DNA of 64,000 nucleotides, from contig OW051496.1 in assembly GCA_932521035.1 (NCBI GenBank), positions 8,618,001 to 8,682,000 of the forward strand, in the 5' to 3' direction. The DNA is from Oscheius dolichura (Eukaryota > Nematoda > Chromadorea > Rhabditida > Rhabditidae). Both the position numbers and the translations under genes were made by a program. Under the pieces are notes generated by a model that was given only the letters and a program-made list of their open reading frames with translations, was not told where the DNA came from and searched no databases. Positions 25,301 to 38,377 of the stretch are shown one piece after another (within the stretch, counting starts at the first letter, position 1; each line of letters starts with the position of its first letter).

Positions 25301-25387
25301 AAGGGCCTCTCCCTCCAGTTGTCTTTCAACCCGGCCGTCTATGTCATGGCCGACGGCCGCCTGGCGGTGCCCCTTACCTGGATCTAG
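22361..25387 (+). CDS. T-cell activation inhibitor, mitochondrial (TCAIM) homologue
   Basis: Animal mitochondrial protein family with DUF4460/DUF4461 regions; the molecular function is poorly known. Exons: 22361-22376, 22669-22739, 22809-22898, 22941-23089, 23129-23266, 23755-23853, 23894-24209, 24257-24411, 24905-25115, 25157-25387. The sum is 1,476 nt, 491 codons plus TAG, close to the roughly 496 residues of human TCAIM. The diagnostic N-terminal segment ALRPFFFEVHPDRF followed by QQNEKSLQ is the DUF4460 J-domain-like motif. The C-terminal half includes VDDLKWRTGVRDVKWEINW and a histidine pair (VPHHHG). The N-terminus (MAAAREMPAAFLSPLSP) is basic-hydrophobic, as for mitochondrial import. 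The first two exons are tiny, and exon 2 uses a weak donor (GTTTCC); they were chosen because phase closes. Confidence 0.85.
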
Positions 25388-26123
25388 CTTTATTTGTTTG
25401 TATATAAAGAACTTTGTATATATATTATATATTTCGTGGCCTTTTCTAGGATATTCGCATAATTGTTATATTGTCTTGTTGATAGATTGCCAATTACCTT
25501 CTTTCTGGTGAACAATTCCTGGTTACAAATGGATTTACGGGGAAAACAACGAAAACACTTGAACTGTGTAAATGAAAATTTCTATTAATTTTTTTTCAAT
25601 TTTCAACTCAAAAATGCGGTTATTAACCACGTCTACCTTTAAAACAATTATTTTACTCTAATGAATGACCAATTCAGGTCCACTGGAGCCTGGAACAAGC
25701 AAAAATGTGAGTTTACGGTATGAAATGATAGACATACTACTAACCATTGCGCTTCAAAAAAACGCGGCGTAGCGCAGTGGGTTACTCGTCCGACTGGTAG
25801 TCAAACAGCCGTGTGCGAGTCCTTTTGTCTGCTTCCGATTGAATTTGTACCACTTGAGCCCAAAGAACACATTCGAGTTGAATATGTGAGTGTCGGACGA
25901 GATACCGTAACCCAGAGGGTACGATTGACTAGAGACTACTTCTACCACATTATTTTGCAACTGTTGCTCTCGGTAAAGATGCCCGACTTCCATGTGAGAG
26001 ACTAAAATTGAGATCATTCATTGTTCAAAGCACTTCGTAAGCAATTGTGTGTGAATAAGTATATCAACTGAGCCCATAACAACAATAAAATAAGTAGATA
26101 AGCAAAAAAATGAGTTGCCCTCA
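25388..26123. other. Intergenic between convergent TCAIM-like and GPCR genes
   Basis: AT-rich 3' flanks of two convergent genes. The only structured item is the tRNA-like sequence at 25764-25833. Confidence 0.5.
25764..25833 (+). tRNA. Degenerate tRNA-like sequence (tRNA-Thr-like)
   Basis: A good A-box (TAGCGCAGTGGG) is followed by CCGACTGGTAG, resembling the anticodon arm of tRNA-Thr(GGT), and a B-box-like GTGCGAGTCC. Stems are broken: the 3' side of the anticodon stem does not pair and the acceptor arms pair only partly. I read it as a tRNA pseudogene or SINE head, not a working tRNA. Confidence 0.4.
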
Positions 26124-29100
26124 TCATAAGAAGGTGCTGCCGTTGATGTCGCCGGCAATCTTGGCGACGGTCCCCGCCTGTCCGTTGTACTTGATCAAAG
26201 AGTCGGACTCCCGCTCGTCGCTGCCCGACTCCTCCCCGGAGGCGATGTGCATGTCCACCGTATCCGGTTCGGGTTTCTCGTTTCGGGATGGCTGTGATTG
26301 GTGGGTCGGCGAGTCTCCTCCCTAAATATCTTCTATTCTTTTCCAAAAATTAAAGGTCTAACCGGCGGGCTGCCCGTAATCTCCCGGCTATTCCCTCGCT
26401 GTACCAGGCTCTGACCCCGCTTCACGAAAGAGCGAAGCCTGTAGCTGAAACCTGTATGCTTCTGTCGGGGGGCAATACACGTTACTTTGCTCGGTTGGCG
26501 TAGGTCTTCTTGAAGCAGGGGAACTTCTGGAGAAAAGTGGTACGGTAGTCGGTTGAGCAAGCACAGAACACGTAGAATTGGGAGGCGTGGTTCGTTATCT
26601 CCAGGATATTCGCCACTGCGCGGAAGATCTGATAGTCTAGGCGCTTTTTCAGCGTCTAAATGGAGGAATATTTATCGTTTTCCATTAATTTAAAGGACTG
26701 GGAGGGTTCCACAAGCCGGGGAAAAGTTTTGACCCATTGTCCCCCTTTAAACCGGCGCGTACCTCATCAATTAGGAGTAGATTAATAGCCGCCGGAATAT
26801 TACAGACCAGGGACATGATTACCGTACCACCGAGCATGTACATCAGGGTATCGTCCTGAAAAGAATGTAATAGATATGGGAGTTGGTGTCAATCTCCGCT
26901 CTTTTGCTTTCTGGATCCTCTACTTTTCCAAAAATCCACTGGAAGGATTAAAGGAAGCCAAATCCCCACGTCAGTCACGGAATCGGGCTTATTCTTTTGG
27001 TTTTTGGGATATTGGATTAAAACTTTTTGTATTTTAGAAGAGTCAAAACTGTATTCCCTGGCAGCAATTGAAATTCGAAAAGAGCAAAATTCAAGAGCAC
27101 ATCAAGATAAGGGGAAAAGGAACCGTTTTCGAGAATACAGAGCCCAGAACGGGACCGATAGCCTCTCAGCTCGAAAAGACCCTCCATTTTTCATAGGGCC
27201 GCCTACCAAAAGTTTTCTGGGGTGGATACTGTAACCAACTTTATAATAGGCACAAATACAGTACTCCCAAAGGTTTAGAATAATGACTAAACCCCTCCAA
27301 AATTATAACAAAGCGGGTAAAGCCAATTCTATTAGTCCCATGCGGTCCCATCAGCCTCTAAACGCAGAAGACTTCTAATTTTCCGGTTCTACGAATTTCC
27401 GAACCGTCTTTACACCGAGAGGATACTGTAGAACGCTTTAGAATACTTGTTACTACACTAGTCAAAGTAAAAAAGCCTTCAATTAGATAAAAAGAAGGAA
27501 CAAGACCTACCCTGGTGGTTCAATGCGGCGCTCTTCATCACTTCCCGCGCAGAACTCCTTTTTTGGATTCTGTGCAGGACCCAAACCTAATTTCACCCCC
27601 AGGAGTACTGTAGGACACTTCCTGGTACAGTAATCAAGGCAAAACAACCATCAACAAAGGCAAAAGGTGGGGGAAAACCAGCCCTGATGGGTCCATTCGG
27701 GATCCTTTGCCTCTTACAGTATGTCAGCTCAGAGCTCCGAGTTCTGTGCATGACCAAGACTTTTTTACACCTCAGGATTACTGTAAAAAGCTTTCGAATT
27801 CTCTTAAATACAGTATCCATATTCGTAAATGTTCCAAACAGCTGAAAAGGCGGAAAAGTCCCCCGCTCCCAACCCACCTTTTGGATCTGTTGTTCTTTCC
27901 TCTTTGTCAGCTGGCGGAACATTTTCTGCTTCTTCCGAAAGGCGATCATAATTTGAATATTAAGAATAGATAATATAAAAATAGGCAAGAATCTGAGCAA
28001 TGTTTCCCGTGTCCATTTATAGATCTGAAAATATCTCCTAATTATGGTTGTTGTCCATTTTGCCCACCTGCCATCCAGTAGTCCGATAGATCTGATGATC
28101 ATCCAATTTATAGATGGTAGCATTCGCTGTGGGATCCCAAGTGGTGACACTCTTATACCGGGTGATGGCATACGGTATGTAGAGCAGGGCGGGGAAGATA
28201 TAGGCCAGGATAATGGCTTTGCTGGCCCGCTGGGGAGAATTCCACGTACGGAAATGCATAGGGAAGATGATGGATATGTAGCGTTCGAGGGAGAGGGCCA
28301 CCACGACGTAGACGCCGGCACCGAGAGCCCAATTGATGAAAGTCAGCATAAAGTGACACTGGTAGATCTGGTAGAGACGGTACTGGTTGATGGGCACGCC
28401 GTTTTTGGTTAGGACTTCGGTCGAGACGAAGATCATCACAAATATCATACACAAGAGGTCGGCAACGGCCAGCGCGCGCAGGTACATGTAGGAGACGGCC
28501 CGTAGACGGCGACTCGCTGTAAATATGATGTTTTCTTTTGTTTATATTTACTTGTAATAATTTTTAAATTAATTATAATTAAAAAATTGGAATTTTGTAT
28601 CTGAAAATGCTCGAAAATTGATAACTTATGAAAGATGGAGTTTAGCTCGAAAAAAACGCTTCCCGGAGCTATAAAATACATTTTTATTGCTTGTTGATGC
28701 GTTATTTAGTTTTATTAATGTCTATTTACTATAGAAAGAATGATAAAAATATAGAAATATAGAAGAAAAGGGGAGAAATGCAGAATAATTTGCTCTTATT
28801 CAAGAAAATCAAAAAGTTTCGTTTATAGAAATCGTTTTTTCACGAGCTCTACACTCTGTTTACTATCAAAATGTTTCTCATGATGTCTTTAGTCATTTGT
28901 AATAGAAATTAGAAAAATTCTATGTCAAAATAATGAGAAAAATGAGGTATTTCTCTTGTATTTTCCAAAAAAATGGGTGTAGCCATGCTCCAACGCTAAA
29001 AAACGTTATCAGCGGGGCAGACTTACCGAGTACGATGAGATTTGTAATATTTCCAATAATTCCTATAATACAGACACATGGCAGCACATAGCAATAGGCT

Positions 29101-29153
29101 ATATTGCTGACCGTGGCTGCCCCACTGGGCGCCGCCGGTGCTGTCTGGTTCAT
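26124..29153 (-). CDS. Rhodopsin-family neuropeptide-type GPCR (FMRFamide-receptor-like)
   Basis: Seven-helix plasma-membrane receptor, predicted to couple a neuropeptide to G proteins. Exons in transcript order: 29153-29027, 28516-28068, 28024-27878, 26855-26763, 26655-26486, 26444-26363, 26321-26124. The sum is 1,266 nt, 421 residues, phase closed. TM1 has GIIGNITNLIVL (the conserved GN), TM2 has LAVADLLCM (LxxxD), TM3 ends in ALSLERYISI (DRY-type ERY), and TM5, TM6 and TM7 fall on separate exons. The N-terminus has an NQT glycosylation site. The cytoplasmic tail is Ser/Glu-rich and ends STFL. The TM3 ERY and the HFRTWNSPQRA loop resemble nematode FMRFamide-peptide receptors; ligand unknown. 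The intron between 27878 and 26855 is 1 kb and holds degenerate repeats. Confidence 0.9.
27215..27830. repeat. Degenerate tandem repeat in GPCR intron
   Basis: Three or four loosely similar units, each containing a (GGATACTGTA / GGAGTACTGTA / GGATTACTGTA)-type core followed by a purine-rich run, occur inside the 1-kb intron. Identity between units is partial by eye. Confidence 0.3.
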
Positions 29154-30043
29154 GAGGAGCGGGCCCTAGAATTATATGGTATAAAATTAGTCCTTTAAAA
29201 AATTGGATAAATATAGAAAAAAAGGAAGAGAAGAAGAAGCGGGGGAGGGGAGGATCAGTAACAGTTAGATTGGAGAAGAATTGCGTGAGACAGCTTGCGA
29301 GCGGAAGCCGCTTGACGACCAAGTTTCGGGTTTTGGCTCCGGAAGCGGAATGTTAAATGCCTTCGTTAGAGCCGTTGTCTTCATCCGGGGGAGTATACTG
29401 TAGCATCTTTTTTCTGAGGAGGCGGCAACAAATCAAGCAAAGATCTCCGCCAAAATATTTAGATAGAGCGAGGATTGTGTGTGTGTGTTATAAATCGTTG
29501 AACCAATTATTTGACGGGATTGAGTGAGGAAGAGAGGGAACAGATGGACGACGGCTCGTTTTTTTGTAATATAAACAAGGTTGAGAGAGGGATGCGGCGG
29601 GGGCTAGCAATAAAATGACTGGAAGAGTCATAAAGTCAGGAGATTTTAAAGAATGCCGTTCACAGGTGACACCTGACGATGGAAAAAACGGGGCAAAAAC
29701 GGTACTAATAGCTGGTTTTAGAGTGAAAAATGGGGAGAGAAGATAAAAATTCAAAAAAGCCAGTTTGGCGGGGGCATTTTTAGCCTAATTGATGGAAAAC
29801 TTCTCACCCTCAATTTTGCTTTTCTTCTTCTTTACAAGTGTTGTATTTCTTTCTTCTCAAAAAATATATAAAGTATTTTTGCATATCTAAAAGTAAGCAG
29901 CTGAAGAGGATTAGCAGTGTGCGCATCAAAGAAGCCATATCATAATCAATCGTATTGCTGCTTTACGTAGAAATGTCGTCTTCACATCTTTGCTCGCACT
30001 TTCTAATCTTCTAAATCTAATCTTATCATTATTTTTTCAGAAA
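29154..30043. other. Divergent intergenic region between the GPCR gene and Dr1
   Basis: About 890 bp separating two divergently transcribed genes, so it should contain both promoters. I see a short GT run near 29,477 and long AT tracts, but no definite element. Confidence 0.5.
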
Positions 30044-32542
30044 ATGGAGGAGGAAAATGAAGTAGGCTTGCCACAAAAAGGACTGAACATGATTATAAAA
30101 GTAAGCTATAGTTGTTATTAGAAAGTCACATGCTAATTTTTAGGATGTTATCCCGGAAATGAGAATAGCCAATGAATCCAGAGAGCTTTTCAATTTGTGC
30201 TGTGTAGAATTTATTAAACATGTAGCCAGTGAGGCACAGAAAATCTCTGGTAACGATCAGAGAAAAACTATCTATCATGAACATGTACAAAAAGGTATGT
30301 TGCGTTGTTGATTCTTTAGAAAAGCTACTGCAAAGATGCCAGAGCATTAGGTAACGTGATTGGCATCCAGGAAGCGATAAATAAATTTTCACAGAAAAAA
30401 TTGCTGCGCCGTGCTATGTTTTTAGTCATCTTTTTCTATACGATCCGAATCTCCTCTAATTTGTGCTTGTAATCAGATTTTTTTTTGTCGAACAGAATAC
30501 AAACACATCGCGACATTTTCAAGAACGGCATGTTTCGTAAAAATCAAATGCCATTTGCAATTAACTTATTATCAAATGTTGACGTAATTTGTCCTTTGAT
30601 GCCTCATTTGTTTTAGACAGCCTTAAAAGGGGCCTAAATCCTGCTTGCTACAAAGCTGCTCTGCATAATTGTAGTGAATAGCTGCGTTAGGAAGCGGATC
30701 TCTGAAGAGCTAGGTGAAAAAAAGTAGATGCGGGGAACAACGGCAAGAATAGGACCACCAATGACGCTAATTATTTGGTGTGTGGCCGCCAGAAGCGTTT
30801 ATTAGTAGAGATGCAGCACGAGTACAACTTTTGAGATGGGCTGTGGCAGACAAATCGAGGAACATCCATTTAGTGCACTTGTGGGGTTTTGTTTGTTTAG
30901 TTTCACGCATTTCCATTAATTAGCGCGTTTCGGATTTATGAAAACAACGTGATTAGGTCTTCTTCCCTCTAGAAACATCGGGATGCTCGTTTTGTGACTC
31001 GTGTCGGTTACTAACAAAAGTTATGCAGGCAGATATGAATAGAGGTCAAAACTACTCCATTCCGCAGAGCCTCGCAGAGGTGTCTATTTCCTATTGGGGA
31101 AATTAAAGCGGTTGAGTGATTTGTAATTTTTTTTTCTAATAAAATAATTATCAGCTTATGGTGGGCTGTAAGCAATAACTAAAATAATGTTATGGAGTAT
31201 AATACCGTTTAGTAATGAAACGTTTTTCAGCTCTACAGAATCTGCAGTTCCCACAAGATTACGTCGAAGCAGCCGACAGTGTACTTGGAGAATGTAAGGT
31301 AAGCAGATGATAGTTGTGTTTTTTGTAGGTTTAAACCAAACAGAAGCGTTTATATCGTGCTCATCGCCAGCACACGCAAAGAATCGCGTAAAACTTTGAT
31401 GAGCTTCCGGGGAGCGAGCACTTAGATTTTTCTTTGAAAGAGGCGGAGGCATCGAGCAGATAAATTTCAAAAGGAATTTCAACTAAAATAATTTCAGGTA
31501 GCTGCTGAGAAACGATTGAAACGGAAGAACTCTCGCCTAGACAAATGTGGAATTCCAGAAGAAGAACTATATTTGATACAACAGCAGCTAATACAACAGG
31601 TTCGTTTGAATATAAAGTTATTCAGGGATAGATTAATTTAAATGCGTTTGAAGTAGAAATAACTAGCAGGCGTTTAGCGTAGGAACCAGGGAGGTTCTTT
31701 GGGTGACAGCTGAACCAATTCTCCGGGTTTCTCAATCAGAGAACCGGGAGAACATTTATCACGGGCTAGGCGGTTGCGGGGAACAAGGTGGATTTTAATT
31801 TAATGCCGACTGGGATTAGAATTGGGTTAGGTTGTAAATATTCGAGATTTATGCTCTAGAGGTTAGATGGCCCGCATCGTCTGAATATATTTCACGCTTG
31901 ACTTGTTTTATTCTCATAAGAAAACAAAGAATCTGATTTCGGGCCAGTTATCCCTTATGTTTTAAGCGAGAGAAGGAGAATATTGTGAGAGAGCAATTGG
32001 ATAGACTCATGCAAACTTCCCGGCCATTGATTTATGACTGGTTCTGACGAGAACAACGAGCCTGCTGGGAGCTAATGTGATTAGACTCAAGCTTTTTGTA
32101 GAAGTGAACTTTGGAGCACTCGGTTCTTTGCGAAAAACAAAACCTTCCAAGAAATTGATTTTTTTTCTAACACTCATAAAATACTTTCTATTATTTCATA
32201 TGGCTAAATTGTACTGTTTATAGTAAGAGCATTTGAAATGGTTAAATCCAAAGACGAAGAGGGGAAATATACGTTTGCATATAATCAAATTGAACATAGC
32301 GCGTGTAAATATGTTACCAAGTTGAGGTTTGGATTCCTCGATGATCCTAAAAATATCCTATTTCTATAGGGGGCAGAAACTGCCCTTTATGTGGTTTCTC
32401 TGATAAAGATTAACATTTTCAGGCACGCGAGGAGCAGGAAGCAGCAGCGATGGCAGCTCAACGACCCCAACCACAAGCAATGGAGGCGACTGTAAGATCG
32501 CTAATGGGACAGGATAACACAGCCGATGATGAATACGATTGA
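30044..32542 (+). CDS. dr1: Dr1 / NC2-beta, TBP-binding transcription repressor
   Basis: Histone-fold subunit that pairs with DRAP1 (NC2-alpha), binds TBP on DNA and blocks TFIIA/TFIIB entry. Exons: 30044-30100, 30144-30294, 31231-31298, 31498-31599, 32423-32542. The sum is 498 nt, 165 residues (human DR1 has 176). The H2B-like histone fold covers about residues 8-90 (LPQKGLNMIIK, then IANESRELFNLCCVEFI and KTIYHEHV). The conserved downstream helix contains SRLDKCGIPEEEL. The tail is Gln/Ala-rich and ends in acidic DDEYD, as in the family. The ATG lies 4 nt after a TTTTTTCAG, which may be a trans-splice or 5' UTR intron acceptor. Introns 2 and 4 are unusually long (936 and 823 nt). Confidence 0.95.
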
Positions 32543-33960
32543 CCACAAATAGAAGAAAAGAAAGAAGAAAGCTACGTTTCATCCATTCTTTCAATATTGC
32601 ATATGTAGAATATCCCCCACCCAGTATGTACTTCCTTTCATTAGGTAATACTTTTTATGGATCTCTTAAACATTCTTCTGCTGATTATTACTTTTGTATT
32701 AGTTTTAAAACTATAAATAGACTTTCGACGAAAGTTCTGTTTGGATTGTAGGAAGAACAAAAAGGATGGATCAGACGAACTAATCCAAAGCTGTGACTAA
32801 CGCCTCGGGCTGTTTCTGTTATTTTCGCCGTCGACAATCTTTTTTTGCCTAGCCTATTATCGCAAAGTCTATCTGTCTCTTGGGAAGGGAAAGAAGGGAC
32901 CAGTTGAATAAGAGTTCGTTCCGATTGGCTCTGAGTTCACCCATTTCCGGATCCCCCCTTCTTTCTTTTATTAGATGACCGCTGTGTTGTTTTCGATGAA
33001 CTCTTGGGGAGACACCTTTTTATGCAAAGAAGCTGATGCTCTGCCCACGGGAAGGCTTTTCCAAGAATTTGCGGGTTAGCTTTCTTTTAGAGCTAATTTG
33101 GACACGACTTCTTTAGGCGGGTCGAAAGAGAGACAAGCGCCTAACAAGTGACAATGTGGGCTAATGAGCAGAGAAGGGGAAGTAGCGACTTTTTCGGGTT
33201 ATTTATAGGGAGAAGTACTGAGATTTAGTGGGGAAAGCAACGAGAAAAGAAATCTAGTAAGAGATTTATTGAGAAAATTGAGGAAGACTATCCTCTGGGG
33301 AAGATTGAAGCCTAAAATGTGATGATAACTTCTAAATGGCCTGAACTTTGATCAGAGGAAATGGAAGACGTCACTTTTTTTGGTTAGAAAATGGTCGGAA
33401 ACTCAAAAAACAAACAACGGAGATGGGAAAAGCATTTCTGAAGGTATATAGAAGATGGCAGTGTCTTTCTTGACATAGAAATACAGGAAGAAATTACATT
33501 TAGAAAAAAAGAGGCAACTTTTAGCTTCTTCTATACATAAATTTGTAGCATTTTACAGGGAAAAACAGTTTCTAAAATACTTAAGAATCCCAATATTTCA
33601 ATAAAATTGCTACTAAAAATAGAGAGAATGATTTTAGCTCACTGGCCTTCAATTTGACGGTATTTGCCGATTTGGCGTCTTTTTACAAACTTTTTTTCAC
33701 AGGAACTTTTAGATTGATGAGATAGTGATTGTAAAGATTATAGAGAAAAATATACATTATTTTTTAGCCTGCACGAAATCCCGGTTTGATCTCCTCCAAT
33801 GATTCTAGCTGATTATCACTACTCCGAGAGGAAATGAAAACGGAGATCAAACCCAGCTTCCGGCAATCTCATCACCTTGATTCGGATATGGAGAGGAGAT
33901 CGGAAAACGGAGAGATTTCCGGACAGGGAACATTCTACTGATAGGGGGTCGGCTACCTGG

Positions 33961-33986
33961 GACCGCACCTGTACAATCTCGGCAGG
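33961..33986. repeat. Single arm of hairpin family A
   Basis: The sequence CGCACCTGTACAATCTCGGC matches the arms of the two hairpins in ajm-1 introns. No opposing arm is found nearby, so this is a solo fragment. Confidence 0.45.
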
Positions 33987-36900
33987 GGGAAAATATAGAA
34001 AGAGGACAGAAAGTGGAGGAATATGATGAACAGGATAGAAAGGGATAGAGATTAGCGAAAGTCATAAGGTTTTGGGGAAGCCCCTGCCGCTTTCGGAGGG
34101 GGTGACAACGGGATTGTCGTCAGCCGTCGGCGCCATTTAATCTGACCTTGTCGCGGCGGCTCTACCCAGATGTTAGACACACATTCGGAGGGGCGAAGAG
34201 CTCAAACTAAGGAGCTCATTAGGAACACGTGTAGTGACAGAGGGAGAGTCACCTCATTCCGAGGAAAGCAGCTCATATCGTATGCTGTCCTGGATGCCAG
34301 ATTACCTTCTCCTCCTCCTCCTCCTCCCCCCTCGTTGAGTCACTGAAATCAAGAAGGGGCCTAGGGAAGTGAGGGGGGCATCCTTTTACAAAGGGGGCGT
34401 TAATTAGAGAGGGGAGAATGTTGAGGGTGGCCAGGGGATAAGTGTCTTGGGGGGTAATCTACTGGCGCCACTTTTATCGCCCCTGATGGTGTTTCCCGAC
34501 CGGGGCTAGGGATTAATCGAGGCAATTTAGGAAGCCCATTAGGACATGGAAGTAGCTTTTCGACTTGTTCGGAGAACTCGGAGAAGGTAACCGACGGGAG
34601 AAATGAGGTCTTGGGGGGAAAATTGGAATCTTTTAAACTTTTGGCTGGAACTTGGATGATATTGGACCTTTAGGGCCTGGAAAGGCTGGCAGTGGGGTCC
34701 TAAAACTGGCTGGGTCAGTTGGAGAATTAGGTCTGGACCCGAATGGACCCAATCTGATCTGAAGAGGGCCCAATGCAACCCAAAGGAGAAGGAAGACATC
34801 GGGATATGGGCTCTGAACGGAGATTTTTATATTTTACACCACATAAAGAGGTAACCGGATTGTGGAATTTGTATTGAATTTGGCGGGAACGTTTCAGAGA
34901 TTAGGGTTTCCACTGGGCCGAGCTTTTGGAGCTTTGGAGTTTGAGCCAACCTGAAGCCATTGCAAAATCTACCCCGGGAAGATTAACAAAAGAAGAATAG
35001 AAATGTTTCTATAAGTTTTTACTATAAATAAATGTCGGTAAATATGACTCTGCTTGACAAGGAGTTCCTCGTCGAGTGGTGGGACTGCCCTGGGCATTTT
35101 TCTTCCAAATTCGCGTCAGATTTAGAAGTGGATCTGGCCAGGGCTGGGTCAGTTTGTCTCTGACAGAGTTTAGGGTTGACGGGCAGGGGGGAGGGTTGCA
35201 ATAGGGTCCAGGAAAGGATTTGATTGAGGAACAGATCCATTGTATGAATAGAGGATGCGAGTCAAATGGGGGGCAATAATATCATTGCAATCTATTTGCA
35301 ATTTTTTTTTGGTAAATTCCCAGGCCACGTAAAGGGGGACAATTTACACGATCCACGATAGCTTCGCCCAATTGGAAGGGAAAAAATCGGGGAAAAAGAA
35401 GGCGGCAAACCCCCTTCGGAGTCAAATTTGCATAGGGATGAACACGCGACAAATATTTTCATCCCGAGAAAAAAGAAAGGGTAAAAGTCAAGAAACAATC
35501 GAAATAACGAACACCTCGAAAAAAGAGAGAGAGAATTCCGCCCTGTCTACCCTTGGCTGGCTCCTATTACTCGTGTTTGTGGACACCCTTCAACTCGCGG
35601 AACACCGGCTGCAAATACCGGAGGGAGGGCAGCTATTTGTAGGGATTCTCACGTCGTATTCTTTGAACTGTTTGACGCTTTTTTCTGGGAGTTAGCCGGA
35701 TGCCGGGAAGAGTTAATATGACCAGGAACTGCTGGAAAGGAGTCTTCGCCTAATTTTAGAGACTAGGGAGAGGGGGCAGAGGAGCAGGGGGGACGACTAA
35801 CTACACCAATTTAAAGATGAATTATTCTGTACTTGGAGAGATCGAGGGAGGGAGGATCTCTTCGAGGACACGGATGGGGAAGGTTCGCCCGGGTCGGGAC
35901 CATCTTCCTATTCTGGGGGTCCTTGGGCTTCTTCCCTCAAAAAACAGGGGGTGACGAGTGAAGGCCGTCTGGAGATCTAGGAGAAGGGGCTCTTATGACG
36001 GTAGGAAGACGGAGGATTCATCAGCACTCCCTTCGCTCATGGGGGAGAGGGGGGCTTTACTGTTTTTATGGTTAGCAGACGGGGAGCGGCCGGGGGTCCA
36101 CAGAGGGGTCATGGTTGGGGTCCTTGGGCTACCCGTGCGAATCTCCCCCTAATGAAGAAAAATAACGAATGAGGACGGTGTTCGAAGTCCCCAGCCGCCG
36201 CCGCCTCCCGAAAGGTGCAAAAATCTTCACTCTCTCTGCCAAACTGGGAGATTTCCTTTTTTTATGCATACACATACGGGGCCCAGTGCCGTAAAGTGGA
36301 TTAACCAATATTCAAGAGAAGGGCAGCCAATCCTGACGACGGTGGTCAAGGTGGCAGGCTGACTGGCAAAACAAACTCAACTGCCCACAAGTGATTGCAG
36401 GACAGCAGACGGCTTTTTTGAATAGGAGACGAGGAGGAGAAAAGAAGTTGTAGGAGGGAAAGTGAAAAGCAAGGTGGGAGGGCAGACTTGTGGGGTTAGA
36501 CATGCACGGAAGGCGAAAATAAGGCGAGGAAAGCCAGGGGGGAAAGCTGATTTTGGAGACTGGGCGGGGGGTGGTAGAGAGAGAATAACGGTTGAGGGCT
36601 GAAGAATAACGCGAGAATTCAGTCTTGGCCCTGGCAGGACTACACGAGACGGGGCTTTCCCAGAGCGAGACAAACTAGGAACAGGATCTCGTGTCCAAAG
36701 TCTCCCCCTAAATTATTGAGAGACGAGCTCGAGATTCCGTGTAGATCTGGAAGTTATTAGAACATGCGTGAAGGACACATCCTTGGTGGTCGTCGTTCTG
36801 GGTGATTTTATTCAGAAAATGGAGATCAGAGGCTGGAGCTGTAAGACGAATTAATTCCAAAAGCAAGGTCCCCACTGTAACCCTGACAAAGAACTCGAGA

Positions 36901-37629
36901 CTGTTGATGCCAAAATGTTTACGAGAGATTCTGTGGTCGTAGTTTGGACAAAAATAGAAGCACTGTGTATGAGACCTGTTTATTTCTTCGTCGCCAATGT
37001 CAAAATCAGTAATGTGCAGAGTGCGGACAGTGGCTCTAGACAGTCGCCCAAGCCGGAACGAACCTAATCCTTATCGTAATTCTTGGCTAACTTACTTTTT
37101 TCTGTCAATAATATCATCAGTCGGTCTTCTGTTGTCTTTCAGTCCAAAAAGTCTCGCTGTAGTTCTCGTCTCGCCGACACGACAAACTATTATCAACAGA
37201 TCTCCGTTTTTTGTTCCTTCTCACGTATCAAAAGAAACCTGATTTGACAGGCGTCGTTATTTGAAAATGGGAATTGTCTGGCCACCGTTCTTTTTCCGAA
37301 CTACTTCCCTCTACATGGCAAAAATGTCTAACTTTCCAATATTTTGAACTTGAATACCACCAACTAATAGCGGCCCCTTTTCCCTGTCACAAAAGAGGAG
37401 TGTCCGTGTATTATTGCTAACTTTTTTTCCTCTTCATCGATTACAGGATTATCTTCGCCCCTCTGGCCACTCTCAATAATTAGTCGATACCCTTTTTTGA
37501 TATATTCCTTGCAGAACAGCAGCTCAACCGTCTCCTTCTCTCTCTCTCTCCCTCCCTTCTTCCTCCTTCAATTAAAATGAATGAACTGCCCCTCAAATGA
37601 GAGAGAGACGATAAATGACATCATTAGCC

Positions 37630-37690
37630 GGGTATTTGGCGGGTCGGTTAATTCTTCAAAAAGGTCACACGGCAAATTAGGTCACATTTG
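37630..37690 (+). repeat. Duplicated non-coding block, copy 1
   Basis: A roughly 55-60 bp block beginning GGGTATTTGGCGGGTCGG and ending in GGTCACATT recurs at 38660-38727 in the same orientation, almost unchanged. The second copy has an inserted CAATCTGT-like segment. Confidence 0.6.
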
Positions 37691-38377
37691 ATCTCATCTG
37701 TAATTGGCCGATCAGTTCGCACTCCAATGTCCCTTCTCGGGCAGATTCCCACGATAACTCATTCAATTCTTTCTCACTCATTTATTCGCTTTTTATTACC
37801 ACAAAAATGTTATTTTTTCATGCCGGGCATATATCCTGTGGCTGTTTCTTTGTTTACGGATCGTCAATGTGTAAGTAATTTGAAATATGTATTGTGAATC
37901 ATTTTTGTTAAGAATCTGATTTCTCTCCACATATACAGTTTGTTTTTGGTGATGTCTTTTATACCAGTCGAGGTTTCTCGTTTTCTGACCCGTGGTATTT
38001 GTTCCCACTGCTAATTTTTTCGATCCAATTACACTCGAAAATAGCCAGTTTTCTCCGGGTTTCTTTCAGTTCAGTTTAATTTTTATATTCGTAAATTTTT
38101 CAGACCCTTTCTCATCTGTGAATCGCTGGGCTCTTACCCTCTGGAGCAGGTTTTCGTCCGCATACCATCGCACCTCTTTGTCTGTACCTGTGCGACTGGA
38201 AGTGAAAGCGACGGTGACAGCAGCTGCAGCAGCATGGACATGGAGGGTCCTTACAAGAGAGTAGAGCGTTAGTCTTCCGTCTGTATCCTTTTCACAGTTT
38301 CGGATATTATCTTTTTTCGATCTTCTGGTTTAGGGAGTGCCTATATCAATGGCAGCGCTATCAGTTCGGCAGCCGAG

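Larger units (their letters stand above)
32543..38377. other. 5.8-kb region without a recognised gene
   Basis: No open frame here has domain similarity, phase-compatible exons or a clear signal peptide; the longest frames are about 60-110 codons on both strands. It contains one arm of hairpin family A (33961-33986), low-complexity GA- and CT-rich tracts and one copy of a duplicated block (37630-37690). It may be a regulatory domain, or carry non-coding transcripts that cannot be called from sequence alone. Confidence 0.5.
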
